Part shown: in pieces, positions 1 through 9,653 of the stretch
How positions within the stretch are numbered: the stretch's first letter is position 1
Layout: each line of letters begins with the position of its first letter
Source of the DNA: Zizania palustris
Lineage: Eukaryota > Streptophyta > Magnoliopsida > Poales > Poaceae
Length of the DNA stretch: 64,000 bases
Direction of reading: 5' to 3'
Assembly (NCBI GenBank): GCA_019279435.1
Contig: JAAALK010000289.1
Location: forward strand, 9,058,342-9,122,341
Notes under the pieces: model-generated
Databases searched by the model: none
The model's input: only the letters and a program-made list of their open reading frames with translations
What the model was told of the DNA's origin: nothing
Program-made: the position numbers and the translations under genes

Positions 1-1
1 A

Positions 2-745
2 TTTCAGTTGTACATCGCTGCCGAAGATATCATGATCGGGGCCGTGCTAACCCAGGAGGTGGAGGGAAAGGAGTACATCATCACGTTTTTTAGCCGCCAC
101 AAACTGGACGCCGAAACCAGTTACACGTTTGTGGAACGTTTATGTTTATCACTTTACTACGCATGTACCAAATTGCACCATTATCTTCTCCCTACTACAT
201 GTGTTGTCATTTTCCAAACCGATGTTATAAAGCACATGTTGTAGAAGCCGATTCTAAGTGGAAGAATCGGCAAGTGGGCGTACGCTTTGATTGAGTATGC
301 TTTGGCCTATGAACCCCTAAGAGCTATGAAAGGCCAAATTGTCGCTAATTTTATAGTTGATCACCACATAGATGTCAGTTGGAGCGACAGTGTTTCTCTC
401 ATTGAGGTAGTACCATGGAAACTTTACTTTGATGGTCCAGCTTGCAAAAGTGGCCAAGGTATTGGAGTAGTTCTCATATCGCCTAGTGGAATGCATTTTG
501 AGACCTCGGCTAGTTCAGAATTTCCCTCTACTAATAACCAAGCTAAATATGAGGCATTATTGCTAGGACTTGAATTGTTGGAATCATTGGGTGTTAAACA
601 CGTTCATGCGCATGGAGATTCACTGTTAATAGTTCAGGAAGTAGCTAAGAGTGCTCAATGTTTTAATGACTTTCTAAACAGCTACTTGGATAAATGCCTA
701 GACATAGTTGCTACTTTTGACTACTTCAAAATTTCTCACGTGTGA
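2..745 (+). pseudogene. pol: T1 pol fragment: RT-linked RNase H plus second RNase H (Tat/Ogre-like Ty3/gypsy)
   Basis: The frame is open from the window edge except for one in-frame TAG at 242-244, so the 5' part of pol lies outside the window. The first part (FFSRHKLDAETSYTFVERLC) is the RNase H that follows reverse transcriptase in gypsy elements. After the linker GRIGKWAYALIEYALAYEP, a second RNase H-like domain starts near 413, with acidic positions in LYFDGPAC, KYEALLLGLE and AHGDSLLI. A duplicated (archaeal-type) RNase H is a known hallmark of the plant Tat lineage, which includes Ogre. These domains would remove RNA from the RNA-DNA hybrid during reverse transcription. The frame closes at 743-745, before the usual link to integrase. 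I am confident of the domains and less so of the sub-lineage. Confidence 0.8.
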
Positions 746-1350
746 AGAGAGGCCAATTCCATTGCCAATGATTTAGCTCAGCAAGCATCTGACTACCAAA
801 TAACGAGAGGAAAATTTTCTGTACGGGAGAAGTCGATGTTTGGTCTCACTGCCAAACCCAATGACTTCAGACAGGCGCACCCTCCGGGTCAGACCCCTCC
901 GGCTGCCGGAGGCTACCTCGCGCCGAGGTCCCGGGATCGGAGTACTCCGCCCACCAAAGGGTCTGGCACGCCGGAGACTGTGAGCCGAAGTCCTCGAGAC
1001 GGTGAGGGCTTCTAGGTGCCTAGACCCTCTGGCAGGGGGCTTCGGCCTGATATGCTCCGTGCAGCCAGTCCAGCCAGGCTTCGGTAGAAGAAAGAAGGGC
1101 TCGGGAGACACCCCGAAATCAGTAGCCTAGATATTTTTTCAGGGAGTGAGATAGCGAAACCCTCAGAAGTCCATAAGGGCAATTGGAGAGCTCCAATCGT
1201 CCAATATTTGAGAGACCCTAACCAAAGGGTTGATCAGAAAGTTCAGCGACGTGCGGTTAAATTTGTGTTCTAGACACACACTGGATCGCCGGACCATTGA
1301 CGGGGCACTGTTAAAGTGTCTAGACCATGAACGGTCCTAGGTGGCCACGG
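746..1350 (+). other. T1 RNase H-integrase linker with a GC-rich segment
   Basis: Pol homology continues weakly at the start (AINDLAQQASDYQI-like reading of 757-803). About 865-1090 is markedly GC-rich compared with its surroundings and encodes proline- and arginine-rich low-complexity peptide in every frame. From about 1135 to 1270 a pol-like linker resumes (VQYLRDPNQRVDQKVQRRAVKF). A long minus-strand frame at 773-1111 looks like a by-product of the GC bias. I cannot tell whether the GC-rich block is part of the family or a later insert; no target duplication is obvious. Confidence 0.5.
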
Positions 1351-2438
1351 GAGAAGTCCATGATGGACTTTGTGGCACTCATCAGTTGGCCTAGAAAATG
1401 AGTGGGATGCTCAAAAGAGTGGGTTTTTACTCGCTGACTATGACTAAGGATTGTTTTAAGTATTATAGAGGGTGTGAAGCATGTCAGAAGTTTGGCAATA
1501 TTCAATTAGCTCCTGCTTCATTACTTAACCCTATTGTCAAGCAATGGCCGTTCCGAGGTTGGGGTTTAGACTTCATCGGCCAGATTCACCCTCCTTCCTC
1601 AAAAGGGCATCGGTTCGTGTTGATGGCGAAGGATTACTTCACCAAGTGGACCGAGGCCATACCTCTCAAGAACATGACTCATACCGAGGTACTTGTCTTT
1701 ATCTTGAAGCACATCATACATAGATTCGGTATTCCTAAAACTCTCACTACAGATCAAGGTAGTTCATTTGTTTCTAAAGAAGTGAGCGACTTTGCCGAAT
1801 ATTATGGTATTAAGTTGATAAACTCCTTGCCCTACTATGCTCAGGCCAATGGTCAGGCCGAGTCTAGTAATAAAGTCGTGATTAAGCTCATTAAGAAGAA
1901 AATTAAAGATTTCCCTAAAAGGTGGCATGAAGTGTTCTCTGAGGCGCTATGGGCTAGTAGAATTGCAAAGGATGGTGCTACCAAAGTTAGTCCATATGAG
2001 TAGGTATATGGACAAGAAGTTGTTCTACCTGTATAAGTAGATCTTGGTTCTTTAAGAGTGTTAGAGCAAGATGGCTTGTCGGTCGACAAGTATGAGACTC
2101 TTTTGAAAGACAATCTAGAAGAAGTGCCCGATAAGAGATTGAGGGGTTTGGAAGCTATAGAAATAGACAACAGGAGAGTAGCTAAAGCCTACAATATGAA
2201 GGTTAAACCAAAATCGTTTCAAGTAAGTGACTTGGTTTGGAAGACGATTTTACCCTTAGGCACTAAGAGTCCTGAATTTGGTAAATGGTCGCGTAGTTGG
2301 GAAGGCCCTTTCAAAATAGCCGAAATCGCTACTAGCAATGCATATGTGTTAGAATCTCTGCAAGGAGAGCTGTTTCGAAGAGCTTTGAATGGTAGATACT
2401 TGAAAAGGTATTTCCCAAGTGTGTGGCAAACAACTTGA
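1351..2438 (+). pseudogene. pol: T1 integrase (Tat/Ogre-like)
   Basis: This is the integrase part of T1 pol, which would insert the cDNA into nuclear DNA. The zinc-binding part reads EVHDGLCGTHQ, then CEACQ (HHCC). The core shows the three catalytic acids in WGLDFIGQI, TTDQGSSF and ANGQAESSN. The C-terminal part ends in FKIAEIATSNAYVLE and RYLKRYF, like other gypsy integrase tails. The reading frame stays the same throughout but carries stops at 1392-1394 (TAG), 2001-2003 (TAG) and about 2037 (TAG). It lies between the RNase H domains and the 3' LTR, the normal gypsy order. Dead as it stands. Confidence 0.85.
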
Positions 2439-2523
2439 AAGATGTCGAAGGGCTGATATGGAAGGTATCGTCTTTAGCCCGTTGTGCTTTTAGTTCACTT
2501 AGTTCACTAAAATGCAGGGGGCA
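2439..2523 (+). promoter_or_regulatory. T1 3' untranslated stretch with polypurine tract
   Basis: A short spacer follows the integrase stop. It ends in the purine run GCAGGGGGCA (about 2514-2523), immediately before the TG that opens the LTR. Such a tract primes plus-strand DNA synthesis in LTR retrotransposons. Placement fixes the LTR start at 2524. Confidence 0.6.
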
Positions 2524-3027
2524 TGTGTTTATAGCAAAAAATGGCATTAATGGTTAAGATTGTCAAAATATCAATTTTGGTAATTTGGGCCAAAAATGCA
2601 CATGTCTTGGGTTAAGTCGAAGCCCTACAGGGCTGAAGGACAACTGGGCTACAGCCTTCGGAAGCTTCTAGCTAGCCCACAACCTTTGGCCAGCAGGCCT
2701 TGGAGGCCCACTGCACCGAAGCGTCGGCCCAAGGAGCAGGCTTTGGCGGGCCTAGCTGAAGGCCCACTTCTGGTAGAGTTAGATATTGAGTCCGATTTTT
2801 GACTAAGTCTTTCACGCGTGATCAAACCGAATTCCACCAGATTAGGCTTACAGATTAGAAGTCTAGCCCCTATAAATATAGGGGTGAGGCCGGTTTAGAA
2901 AAGCCCCCCAACACAAATCAACACAAATCCCTAGCTTTGAACTGTACCTTTATTTTACATTTACTTTCTGCAATCTCAGTGGGTTTGCCTAGAAGCCCTG
3001 TGACGGCCACTTCGGAATACTTGTAAT

Positions 3028-3189
3028 CCTTGTTACTTCGCTTGTGAAGTATCTGTTAATCTACCTAATAGATTGCTATCGCCTTGTTACTTTGCTTGTG
3101 AAGTATACGTTAATCTATGTAATAGATTGCTATCGCCTTGTTACTTTGCCTTTGAAGTATCCGCTAATCTGCGTAACAGATTGCACCTT
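3028..3189 (+). repeat. Three tandem 54-bp repeats inside the T1 LTR
   Basis: The units are 3028-3081, 3082-3135 and 3136-3189. Each starts CCTTGTTACTT and contains GAAGTAT and AATCT followed by an AGATTGC block near its end. Copies one and two are very close; the third has drifted and loses the last bases. They lie about 150 bp downstream of the LTR TATA box, so probably in the transcribed leader. Confidence 0.85.
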
Positions 3190-3572
3190 CACCACTAGTG
3201 AAACACTTAGTAGAATTTGGTCCTCAAGCCGAATTGGTACTTCAAATCTACTCTGTTGCAGGTTACCTACGTTTGGAGCTACTCCGCTGGAGGTGTCCGG
3301 AGCTAAGAGATTGGTTTCGGAGGTTGCTAGAACACCCTTTGGTGATATCTCTGCTTCGACCGCACGACAACACGCTTCGCCAACAAACTTCGTCATGACA
3401 GGCTTCACCACACTCGTACTCCGCTGTGGATGAAGTTACGCGCACGTGTTGCTCCTAAGTCATTATTTCGTATCTTACTATATCAGAGACTTCGCACTGC
3501 ACCCCGCTGTTCGGAGGTGATTGTTGCGTCCAGATCCGTTCGGAGTTCATCTTCGGCAAGATCAGCCCGAAC

Positions 3573-3648
3573 GCCGAAGGTGCCCTTCGGTGGGACACTT
3601 TGCACTAGATGCCGAAGGTACCCTTCGGTGACACACTTCGCACTATAC
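3573..3648 (+). repeat. Two tandem 38-bp repeats, each with a CCGAAGG/CCTTCGG hairpin
   Basis: The units are 3573-3610 and 3611-3648. Each contains CCGAAGG, a three-base loop and CCTTCGG, a perfect 7-bp inverted repeat, followed by CACACTT- or GACACTT-type sequence. They lie in the distal T1 LTR. A structural or protein-binding role is only a guess. Confidence 0.75.
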
Positions 3649-3741
3649 TTCGAATCAGTCAGGCTCCGCTCGGTTTGCTGATTTGTTCTATTTAATATAT
3701 TTCTTTCGGCTAATTGGATTATTTTGTGTGATCTGATTACC

Positions 3742-3754
3742 TAGCGACTCCACC
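3742..3754 (+). promoter_or_regulatory. Possible remnant of a tRNA-Arg-type primer-binding site
   Basis: TAGCGACTCCACC matches the start of TGGCGACTCCACTGGGGA, the tRNA-Arg-type site I recall for Ogre/RIRE2-like elements, with one mismatch in the first 12 bases. The rest has drifted. If real, the LTR at 2524-3740 was also the 5' LTR of a second, now lost, internal region. The match is short, so treat it with caution. Confidence 0.3.
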
Positions 3755-4260
3755 CCCTTACCACGGTTAAGGGTTTTTGGAACGTGATGTCAGTGATGTA
3801 TTACGCTTAGGCTTGTCCCTAAGTATCCGCACACTTTTGGATCGTCGAACTGACCGAAATGCGGGAGCACGTTTTCGTGTTAACAGTTGGATTGAATCAA
3901 ATCAGCAAGAAACCAGCAGAAATTTGATGAAATTGATATTTTGGTTTAGCAAAAAGAACAGCAACCTGCCCATGGATATGGTCCTCTATTTATAGGCCAA
4001 CCATGGTGGGTATTTTCTGAAAAGAACCCTCTAGAATTAAAATATTACACAAATGTCATATTCCTTGTAATATATTTTCAGAATTAAGAAATTCTGAAAA
4101 ATATACCAAAGGAGTACAATTACTCTAGACACTGACTAAAATTAAACCTAGTTTATTACACAAAGACTCAACACAAAAAAGGACTCAAAATTATTAAAAT
4201 CAACAAAACTAGATTTGTGACGGTTTTTAGCAAAAACTGACAAAGCCTCTCAACCCTTCG
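3755..4260. other. Unassigned AT-rich segment between T1 and S1
   Basis: I find no convincing coding region here. On the minus strand, CCTATAAATAGAGG at about 3984-3997 is a good TATA box. The flanking sequence resembles an LTR promoter region: AT-rich upstream, with a TG...CA-like span of about 290 bp at 3878-4167. No 5-bp target duplication frames that span, so I do not call it an LTR. It may be the remains of the S1 3' end or of T1 leader sequence. Confidence 0.4.
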
Positions 4261-4261
4261 A

Positions 4262-6571
4262 CTCGTGACACCGCTTTGCGACTCCGAGCGCCATCAAGCC
4301 ACTTTCGCTATACCTGGAAAATGACGAGGTCTCCCAACCTGTTGATAATCAAAACCTCTTACACGTGATCTATCACGATATGAAGCATGGTGTACACCAT
4401 GAGGGGCATAATCACTCACAAAACCATGGGGAGACTGAAAATCAGAGCAAGAAAGATAACCACAATCATGCAAATCAAGTGAAGAATAATCATGAAAGTT
4501 CAAAGTATGAGCACGACGTTCATCTTTCATGCGTCGATAGAAAAAACCAATCAAGTGACCTACACGATGACAATAAGAGCAGTGAAAAACTTTCTTGGGT
4601 GTAGGCTTATAGGTTTATGGTGCAAAATTCACAGTTTTTCTAGGTTTTTGCTTGGAGTCTGTCTTGAGTGGTGGAATGATTATCTTTTTATGTTGGGTAG
4701 GATTTTTGGCTTTCTGTGGTGTGTACAACTGGGCTCTCTCTTTCTCAAGGGTGGTAGGTAGAGTGAACACAGTTTGGCTTGGGGTATTTGATGAAGTTCT
4801 CTCATAACGTAACCCAAGAGCTAACCCCGCCCTGTCAGCACACATTTTTGTTTTTTCCAAAAGCAAATCCATTTTCCCTTTCCCTCAGTGCATTTGTGTA
4901 CCATGGAAAGCAGATAATCATTCTCACACTTAAGTTTTTCTACTTGCTCTCTAGCAAAGCTGAGTTGGTCCTTAAGGGTGATGCAGGTGGGACATACCGG
5001 CTGCACATCCTTAGAACAGTCAACACTCTCCAATCTAGCCTTAAGCTCATCAATATGCTTACCTCTCAGATTAATGCTTTGAACAAGTAAAGGAAAATTT
5101 AAGCATTCATTGATGACACAAGGACTAGAATCCACCTCCAAGAGTTGCTTCTGAACATTTTCAAGTTTTTCAAGGTTTTGTGCATGAATCAGACGCAACT
5201 GAGTAAGTTCATCCATAACGACAAGACATGACTCACATTTAGCAATTTTAGACTTAGACTTCAACAAAGCTAGTTCACTAGAAAGAGATTCAATTTTAAG
5301 CTTTAGTTCCTTTCGTTCTTTAGCAGGAAGTTTAAGCAGTCTATCTTGTAAAATAATTGCCTCATGTAATTCATCGTTTTGAACAACTAATTGGTCATGT
5401 GATAGACTAATCTCAAATGAGTCAAGCTCATCGCTGTTGTACTTGTCATTGGTGAAGAAGTAGAGGCTGTTGAAGTCCTTCGTCTTTTCCTTCTTTTCTT
5501 CACTCTTGTAAAATTCTTCTTCATACAAGCTTGGATCTTCACTCGAGGTGTTGTCGATGTCGCTAAGTGCAGCCACGAAAGCTCTAGCCATCCTTTTTGC
5601 CACTTTTCCTCTTTTGCCTTTGAAGAATGGTTTTTGGTCTCTTTTCTGGTGTTTATGTTCATGTTCATTCTTTGTGTTCAGTTTTGGGCAATTTGCTTTA
5701 ATATGATTAAGATCACCGCACGCAAAACACCCTCGAGAGCCTCCTCTTCTTTGATCTCTTCTATCATTGTAGAACCTAGTGAACTTTTTGACTATAAGAG
5801 CAAGCTCTTAATTGTCCAATGTGTCCACTTGTTCTTTTGTGATAGAGACCAACGAAGACAAGGCAAAACCACCAGATAAAGCGCAAACTCCAGACACACT
5901 ACCTCTAGATGAGGTGTCACTGCCAGGACCAGAAACCAAAGAAATAAAAGGCAGCAAAGTTTTTCCGAATCCTAGACGAGATTCCTTGGCTATCTCGGTG
6001 GACTTGAGCTTACTAAACAGTTCATCGCATGTCAAAGTATCAAAACTCACAGACTCTTCGATGCTCGAGATCTTTACTCCCTGTATGCTACGATCAAGAG
6101 CATAGAGAAGTTTGATCGCCCTGTCATGATCAGAGTAAGCTAGCATCCAAGTGGAGCGCAAATTACTGACAATCTCATCAAAGCGTGCAAACATGGCATC
6201 TAACGATTCACCGGGCCTTTCAAAAACATTTGGTACTCTTGATTATGTATACTTTGCCTCCTAGCCTTAATCTGTGTAGTGCCCTAATGAAAGGTTCTCA
6301 AGGTCGTCCAGATCTCTCGTGTAGTTCTCAGGTGCTGTACCCTGTCAAACTCATTGCGACTCAGACTGATAAAAAGAATGTTTCTAGCCTTGCTATTACA
6401 TTCACACTATGACTTCTCAGTCTCTGAAGTACGAGTTTTAGGGATCACATATTGGGAAGCAACAATGTCCCAAATTAAACTTCCTTGGCTTAGTAAATAA
6501 GCCTCCATGCGCACATTCCAATAAGAATAATCTGAACCATAAAACATCAGGATTTTTGTGTTTCTCTCCAT
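4262..6571 (-). pseudogene. gag: S1 gag (Sirevirus-type Ty1/copia), minus strand
   Basis: Read on the minus strand from ATG 6571, this is a copia gag. Its opening, GSDYSYWNVRMEAYLLSQGS, is typical, followed by a UBN2-like core (MFARFDEIVSNLRST, 6194 downward). A zinc knuckle CFACGDLNHIKANC lies at 5729-5688. A long coiled-coil region (5603-4821; repeated leucine and lysine-glutamate heptads, several CxxC pairs) follows. A second knuckle near 4590-4545 (CSYCHRVGHLIGFF) has lost its last cysteine. Gag would form the particle that packages the RNA. Stops and frameshifts break it, and the frame ends near 4294 with no protease after it, so pol is missing. It is a different subfamily from S2-S4. 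Confidence 0.8.
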
Positions 6572-6623
6572 GTCGACAAAACAAGGATCACAAACCGGTT
6601 AAGGTCAACTGGTGATCTTACCG

Positions 6624-6633
6624 GCTCTAATAC
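6624..6633 (-). promoter_or_regulatory. S1 primer-binding site, interrupted by T2
   Basis: On the minus strand this reads GTATTAGAGC, the body of the initiator-tRNA-Met site (TGGTATCAGAGC type) seen in S2 and S3. It lies 53 bp upstream of the S1 gag ATG. The first two bases and the S1 5' LTR are displaced to the far side of T2, outside the window. Confidence 0.65.
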
Positions 6634-7128
6634 TGTTGGGGGAAAATACTTCATCCCTAGGATCTTCAAGGTTATAAGACAAAGATAATTTACTAGACCG
6701 AGGCCCCTGACTTAACTCCGGTCTGACGTATGATCAAGTTCGGAGAATCCATGCGGACCCCCGTTCGAAGATACACTTCAAATGTCTAGTCCCCGTCGTG
6801 GATAATTGCCAACAAGGATAGAAGACTTATCTCCTTTCTAATTAGATTAGTCTTTTACAATTTTAACCCTATTAGGGGTACCAAAATATTTTCTACTATG
6901 TCGGTTGTAACTGAGGGGTAAAAAGGTCTTTTCCTTAAGATTTTTACCTATAAATACCCCCCTTCTTATCCTGTAATAGTCATCGAATACTCAGATATTG
7001 AATACACAACTTCGAACTACATCGAGCTATTATCCTATTCGGAGGCTTGAAATAGTCCACTACACAAACTCTTCATTTGTTAGTTCTTAATCTTCGAGAA
7101 CCTGTTAGAGTAATCTTTTACGCCAACA
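6634..7128 (+). repeat. T2 5' LTR (495 bp)
   Basis: It starts TGTTGGGGGAAAATACTTC, ends TTTTACGCCAACA, and is directly followed by a primer site. The TATA box is TATAAATA at 6949-6956. Two relatives in the window, 53020-53514 and the inverted 38971-39465, have the same length and nearly the same second half. The first half differs a good deal, so T2 and T3 belong to separate subfamilies. Confidence 0.92.
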
Positions 7129-7130
7129 GT

Positions 7131-7148
7131 TGGCGCCGTCTGTGGGGA
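7131..7148 (+). promoter_or_regulatory. T2 primer-binding site
   Basis: TGGCGCCGTCTGTGGGGA begins two bases after the LTR. This form is common in plant Tat elements and marks where a host tRNA primes minus-strand DNA. The first nine bases fit tRNA-Asp, but I cannot settle the tRNA. It proves 6634-7128 is a 5' LTR rather than a solo LTR. Confidence 0.85.
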
Positions 7149-7190
7149 ACCTAGTCCAAAAACTTTGTTCTCTACCATGTTTTTAGAGCC

Positions 7191-7233
7191 ATGCCTCCTA
7201 AATGGAGTTCAAGTGGTGGTCCACTTCGGAAGT
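7191..7233 (+). pseudogene. gag: T2 gag, first 14 codons, cut by S2
   Basis: ATG at 7191 opens MPPKWSSSGGPLR. The frame stops short because the S2 Sirevirus begins at 7234. It resumes at 42959 in the same reading frame once the second copy of the 5-bp target duplication is discounted, which is why this start is preferred over the ATG at 7177. The short leader between primer site and ATG is normal for Tat elements. Confidence 0.75.
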
Positions 7234-9217
7234 TGAGGAGCCATGCCTCATGGCTTCAGATGTGATGAGTCATTGTCAACTATAGTCAAAGAGGACAGAA
7301 GAAGAGAGAAGACCTGTTGTGTCTGGGCCGCGTGTGACTCAGGTACATGGGCAGCGAGCGACTGTCGGGCAGAGGGGCCGCGAAGTCGGGCTGGCCCAAT
7401 CCGGGTACATGGGCCAAGAGCAGCAAAAGACCCACTGGGCTGTTGAGCAGGATTGACTTAGGTACACGGGCGGTGAGCGATTGCCGGGCTGAGAGAGCTG
7501 CGGAGTCGGGCCGGCCCAATCCGGGTACCTAGTGTAAAGTCGGTGGAGGCTTTGTAAGTTTCAGCGCAAAACTGATGACCGTTGATCTTGTATCCGACTA
7601 TCCAGAAGAGAAGCCATAGTCGCTACGAAAGCTTAGCTTTCAGATAAGTCATATGTAAATAGGAATTTTCTATTTTGTCCATAGGCCCTCAGTCAGTCAG
7701 TTGTGTCTGTAAAAATATCCTAAGGACAGTTTAGTCTTTTCCTTTTATTTCAGCGTCTGTAAAAAACCCTAAGGGGCTGGTGGAATATTCCTAGCTATTG
7801 GGCAGCCTATAAATAGGGCTCCAATCCCTAGGGTTAGGTTACCCTTTCAAGAAATCACTTTTTAATCATCCCTTGGGTCATCTCTCTCTGGTTTTGTGCG
7901 CCGCCAGGCTCATGCTCACGCTCACGCAATGTTTATTCCTGCATTCCTTCTGTTCTTCATGATGATATGAGATTCTATTCTCTCTTCATGTCTTTTGGTG
8001 TGCAGCGATTTTTGTGGATCTGAAGCTTCGTTGTTTGTGCGCCTATTGTTTATTCCTGAGCTCACACACTTCTCTGTTGGTTCTTGTTCAACGAGCTGAA
8101 TACTAGTTCTACTAGCTTGTTCCTGTGACAAGTAGTACTAGTTTCCTGAAGCAGCAGTACGCTAGTACTCTAACTTTGCTTTTTCCTGCATAGCTTTTTG
8201 ATCGAGTAGACAGGGCGTACTCTTTCTCGGGCTGTTTCTGGCGAAGCCCTCTTTTTTCGAAGTCCTTCAGATCTGTAGAGTAGGCTTCAACCTGACTTCT
8301 TCGAATGCGTTGCTAGGACTTCAAACTTGAACTATGAATCTAGCTTCGAAGTATGCTTAGTGTTTAGTGTTTATTCTTTGACATACTTCGGCACCTTTGC
8401 GAAGCATACTTCGACAGGCTTCGAAGTTAACTTCGAAGCATGTCTCTCTGGTAGACTTCGCTCGGGGTGTGTTTTCTAAGAAAATTGTTCTACTGTTGTC
8501 ATCTTTGTCGATCTCTTGAGAGAGCATCAGCACACTTCGATTCAAAGCTGGTCCGAGGTGCGAAGGTTACCACTTCGATAGTCATACCTCGATCAACCTA
8601 ACTTCGAAGGTAGAGTGTAGGCTTCGATTTGGTCTTGTTGCTGTGTGTTTGGCTTCGCTTCTCTTTCGAAGGTTGCTTTTCTGTGAACTTTGTTCGAAGC
8701 TTTCTGATCGAAGTATAGGCTTCGAAGTACTCAGTTCGAAGCAGGCTTCAATAATTTCATACTTCGCACCGAAGCATACTTCGCATTCTCTCACTCGAAC
8801 TAGGCTAGACTCAACAAACCTCCAGTACTTCATCGATAAACTTCGCTAGTCTTCGACATTCTTCTCCGAAGTAGGCTTCTACACAGCAAAGCAGGCTTCG
8901 ACACTGCGAAGCAGTCTTCGACACTGCGAAGCAGGCTTCGTCAAGTATCGAACATGAGACAAATTTTGAACAGTATCTTCTCATCTCATTCTATGTGCAC
9001 TTAGATTACTTTATTGAGAAGTTTGATCTTCCATGTTTTGAATATTTCGTTTATATGCCTATTAGCACTGTATTGGTGTTCCTCTGTATAGGACACCGGT
9101 CGTTTCTAGGATAGATACTATTTAGAGGAGCGTTGGGTGTTGAGGAGCAGGCCATTGATTCGAAAGAATTTTTAGGCGCCCATTCACCCCCCTCTGGTCA
9201 CTACTTTCAGTCCTACA
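7234..9217 (+). repeat. S2 5' LTR (1984 bp)
   Basis: It is bounded by the target duplication on the left and the primer site on the right. The TATA box is TATAAATA at 7808-7815, in CCTATAAATAGGGC. The distal half is packed with TTCGAAG palindromes, including a perfect 22-bp one at 8418-8439, and with 20-bp CTTCGACACTGCGAAGCAGG-type repeats near 8890-8940. Compared with the 3' LTR it lacks about 16 bp just after the start and a block near 9105. Confidence 0.92.
8418..8439. repeat. Perfect 22-bp palindrome in the S2 LTR
   Basis: The core TTCGAAGTTAACTTCGAA is flanked by GC on each side, giving a perfect 22-bp palindrome. It is kept unchanged in the 3' LTR at 42114-42135. Sirevirus LTRs are known for conserved CpG-bearing palindromic motifs, so this may be a regulatory site rather than chance. 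Confidence 0.85.
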
Positions 9218-9219
9218 AT

Positions 9220-9231
9220 TGGTATGAGAGC
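9220..9231 (+). promoter_or_regulatory. S2 primer-binding site (initiator tRNA-Met type)
   Basis: TGGTATGAGAGC begins two bases after the LTR end. It differs by one base from TGGTATCAGAGC, the usual plant copia site complementary to initiator methionine tRNA. Confidence 0.85.
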
Positions 9232-9282
9232 CTGGTTAGGGTTTTTCCATAGCTTAACCGGTTCTAAACCCCAGTAGTGATT

Positions 9283-9653
9283 ATGACGTCTCCTGGCAAG
9301 GTCCCGTCCTTGGAAGCTTATGGCTATAACTATTGGAAGACTCACATGCGAGCCTATCTTATGAGCCAAGGCTCGGACATCTAGGACATTTGCGTTCACG
9401 CTACGTTCGTTATATTGCCAGTTGCTGAGCATGGTACTCCTGGTATCATTGCCCAGCATCTGAACAATAGTAAGGCTGCAAACATCTTGTTTTCTGGTTT
9501 AGGTCCCACTGAGTTTGAGCGTTTGAGTCATCTCTCCACTGCGAGAGAGATCTGGGCTACCCTCAAGGCACACCATGAGGGAACAGCCCAGGTCAAGGCT
9601 CGGCTCTATCAGACCTACCAGCGTGAATATGAAAATTTCACACAAAAGCCGGA
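9283..9653 (+). pseudogene. gag: S2 gag, N-terminal part, cut by G1
   Basis: ATG 9283 opens MTSPGKVPSLEAYGYNYWK, a copia gag start with the conserved Y-x-Y-W-K. The stretch GPTEFERLSHLSTAREIWAT belongs to the UBN2-type capsid region. An in-frame TAG at 9382-9384 replaces a tryptophan codon (SDxWDI in the S3 copy). The frame runs into the G1 insertion at 9654 and resumes at 17403. Confidence 0.88.

Larger units (their letters stand above)
2524..3740 (+). repeat. T1 3' LTR (long Tat/Ogre-type)
   Basis: It starts TGTGTTTATAGC right after the polypurine tract. It carries a TATA box (TATAAATA, 2871-2878) followed by a plausible transcript start zone, three tandem 54-bp repeats (3028-3189) and two hairpin-bearing 38-bp repeats (3573-3648). 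The 3' end is uncertain. A tRNA-Arg-type primer-site remnant at 3742 suggests an end near 3740, but a CA end at 3885 (TTAACA) is also possible. No second LTR of this family is in the window, so it cannot be bounded by alignment. Confidence 0.6.

Noticed and set aside
773..1111. 112-codon minus-strand frame in T1
   Set aside because: It lies wholly in the GC-rich linker, is low in complexity and resembles no family I know. GC-rich DNA readily gives such frames.
3878..4167. A short minus-strand LTR with TG...CA ends and TATA box
   Set aside because: Flanks TTTCG and AAGAC do not form a target duplication, and no second copy is in the window.
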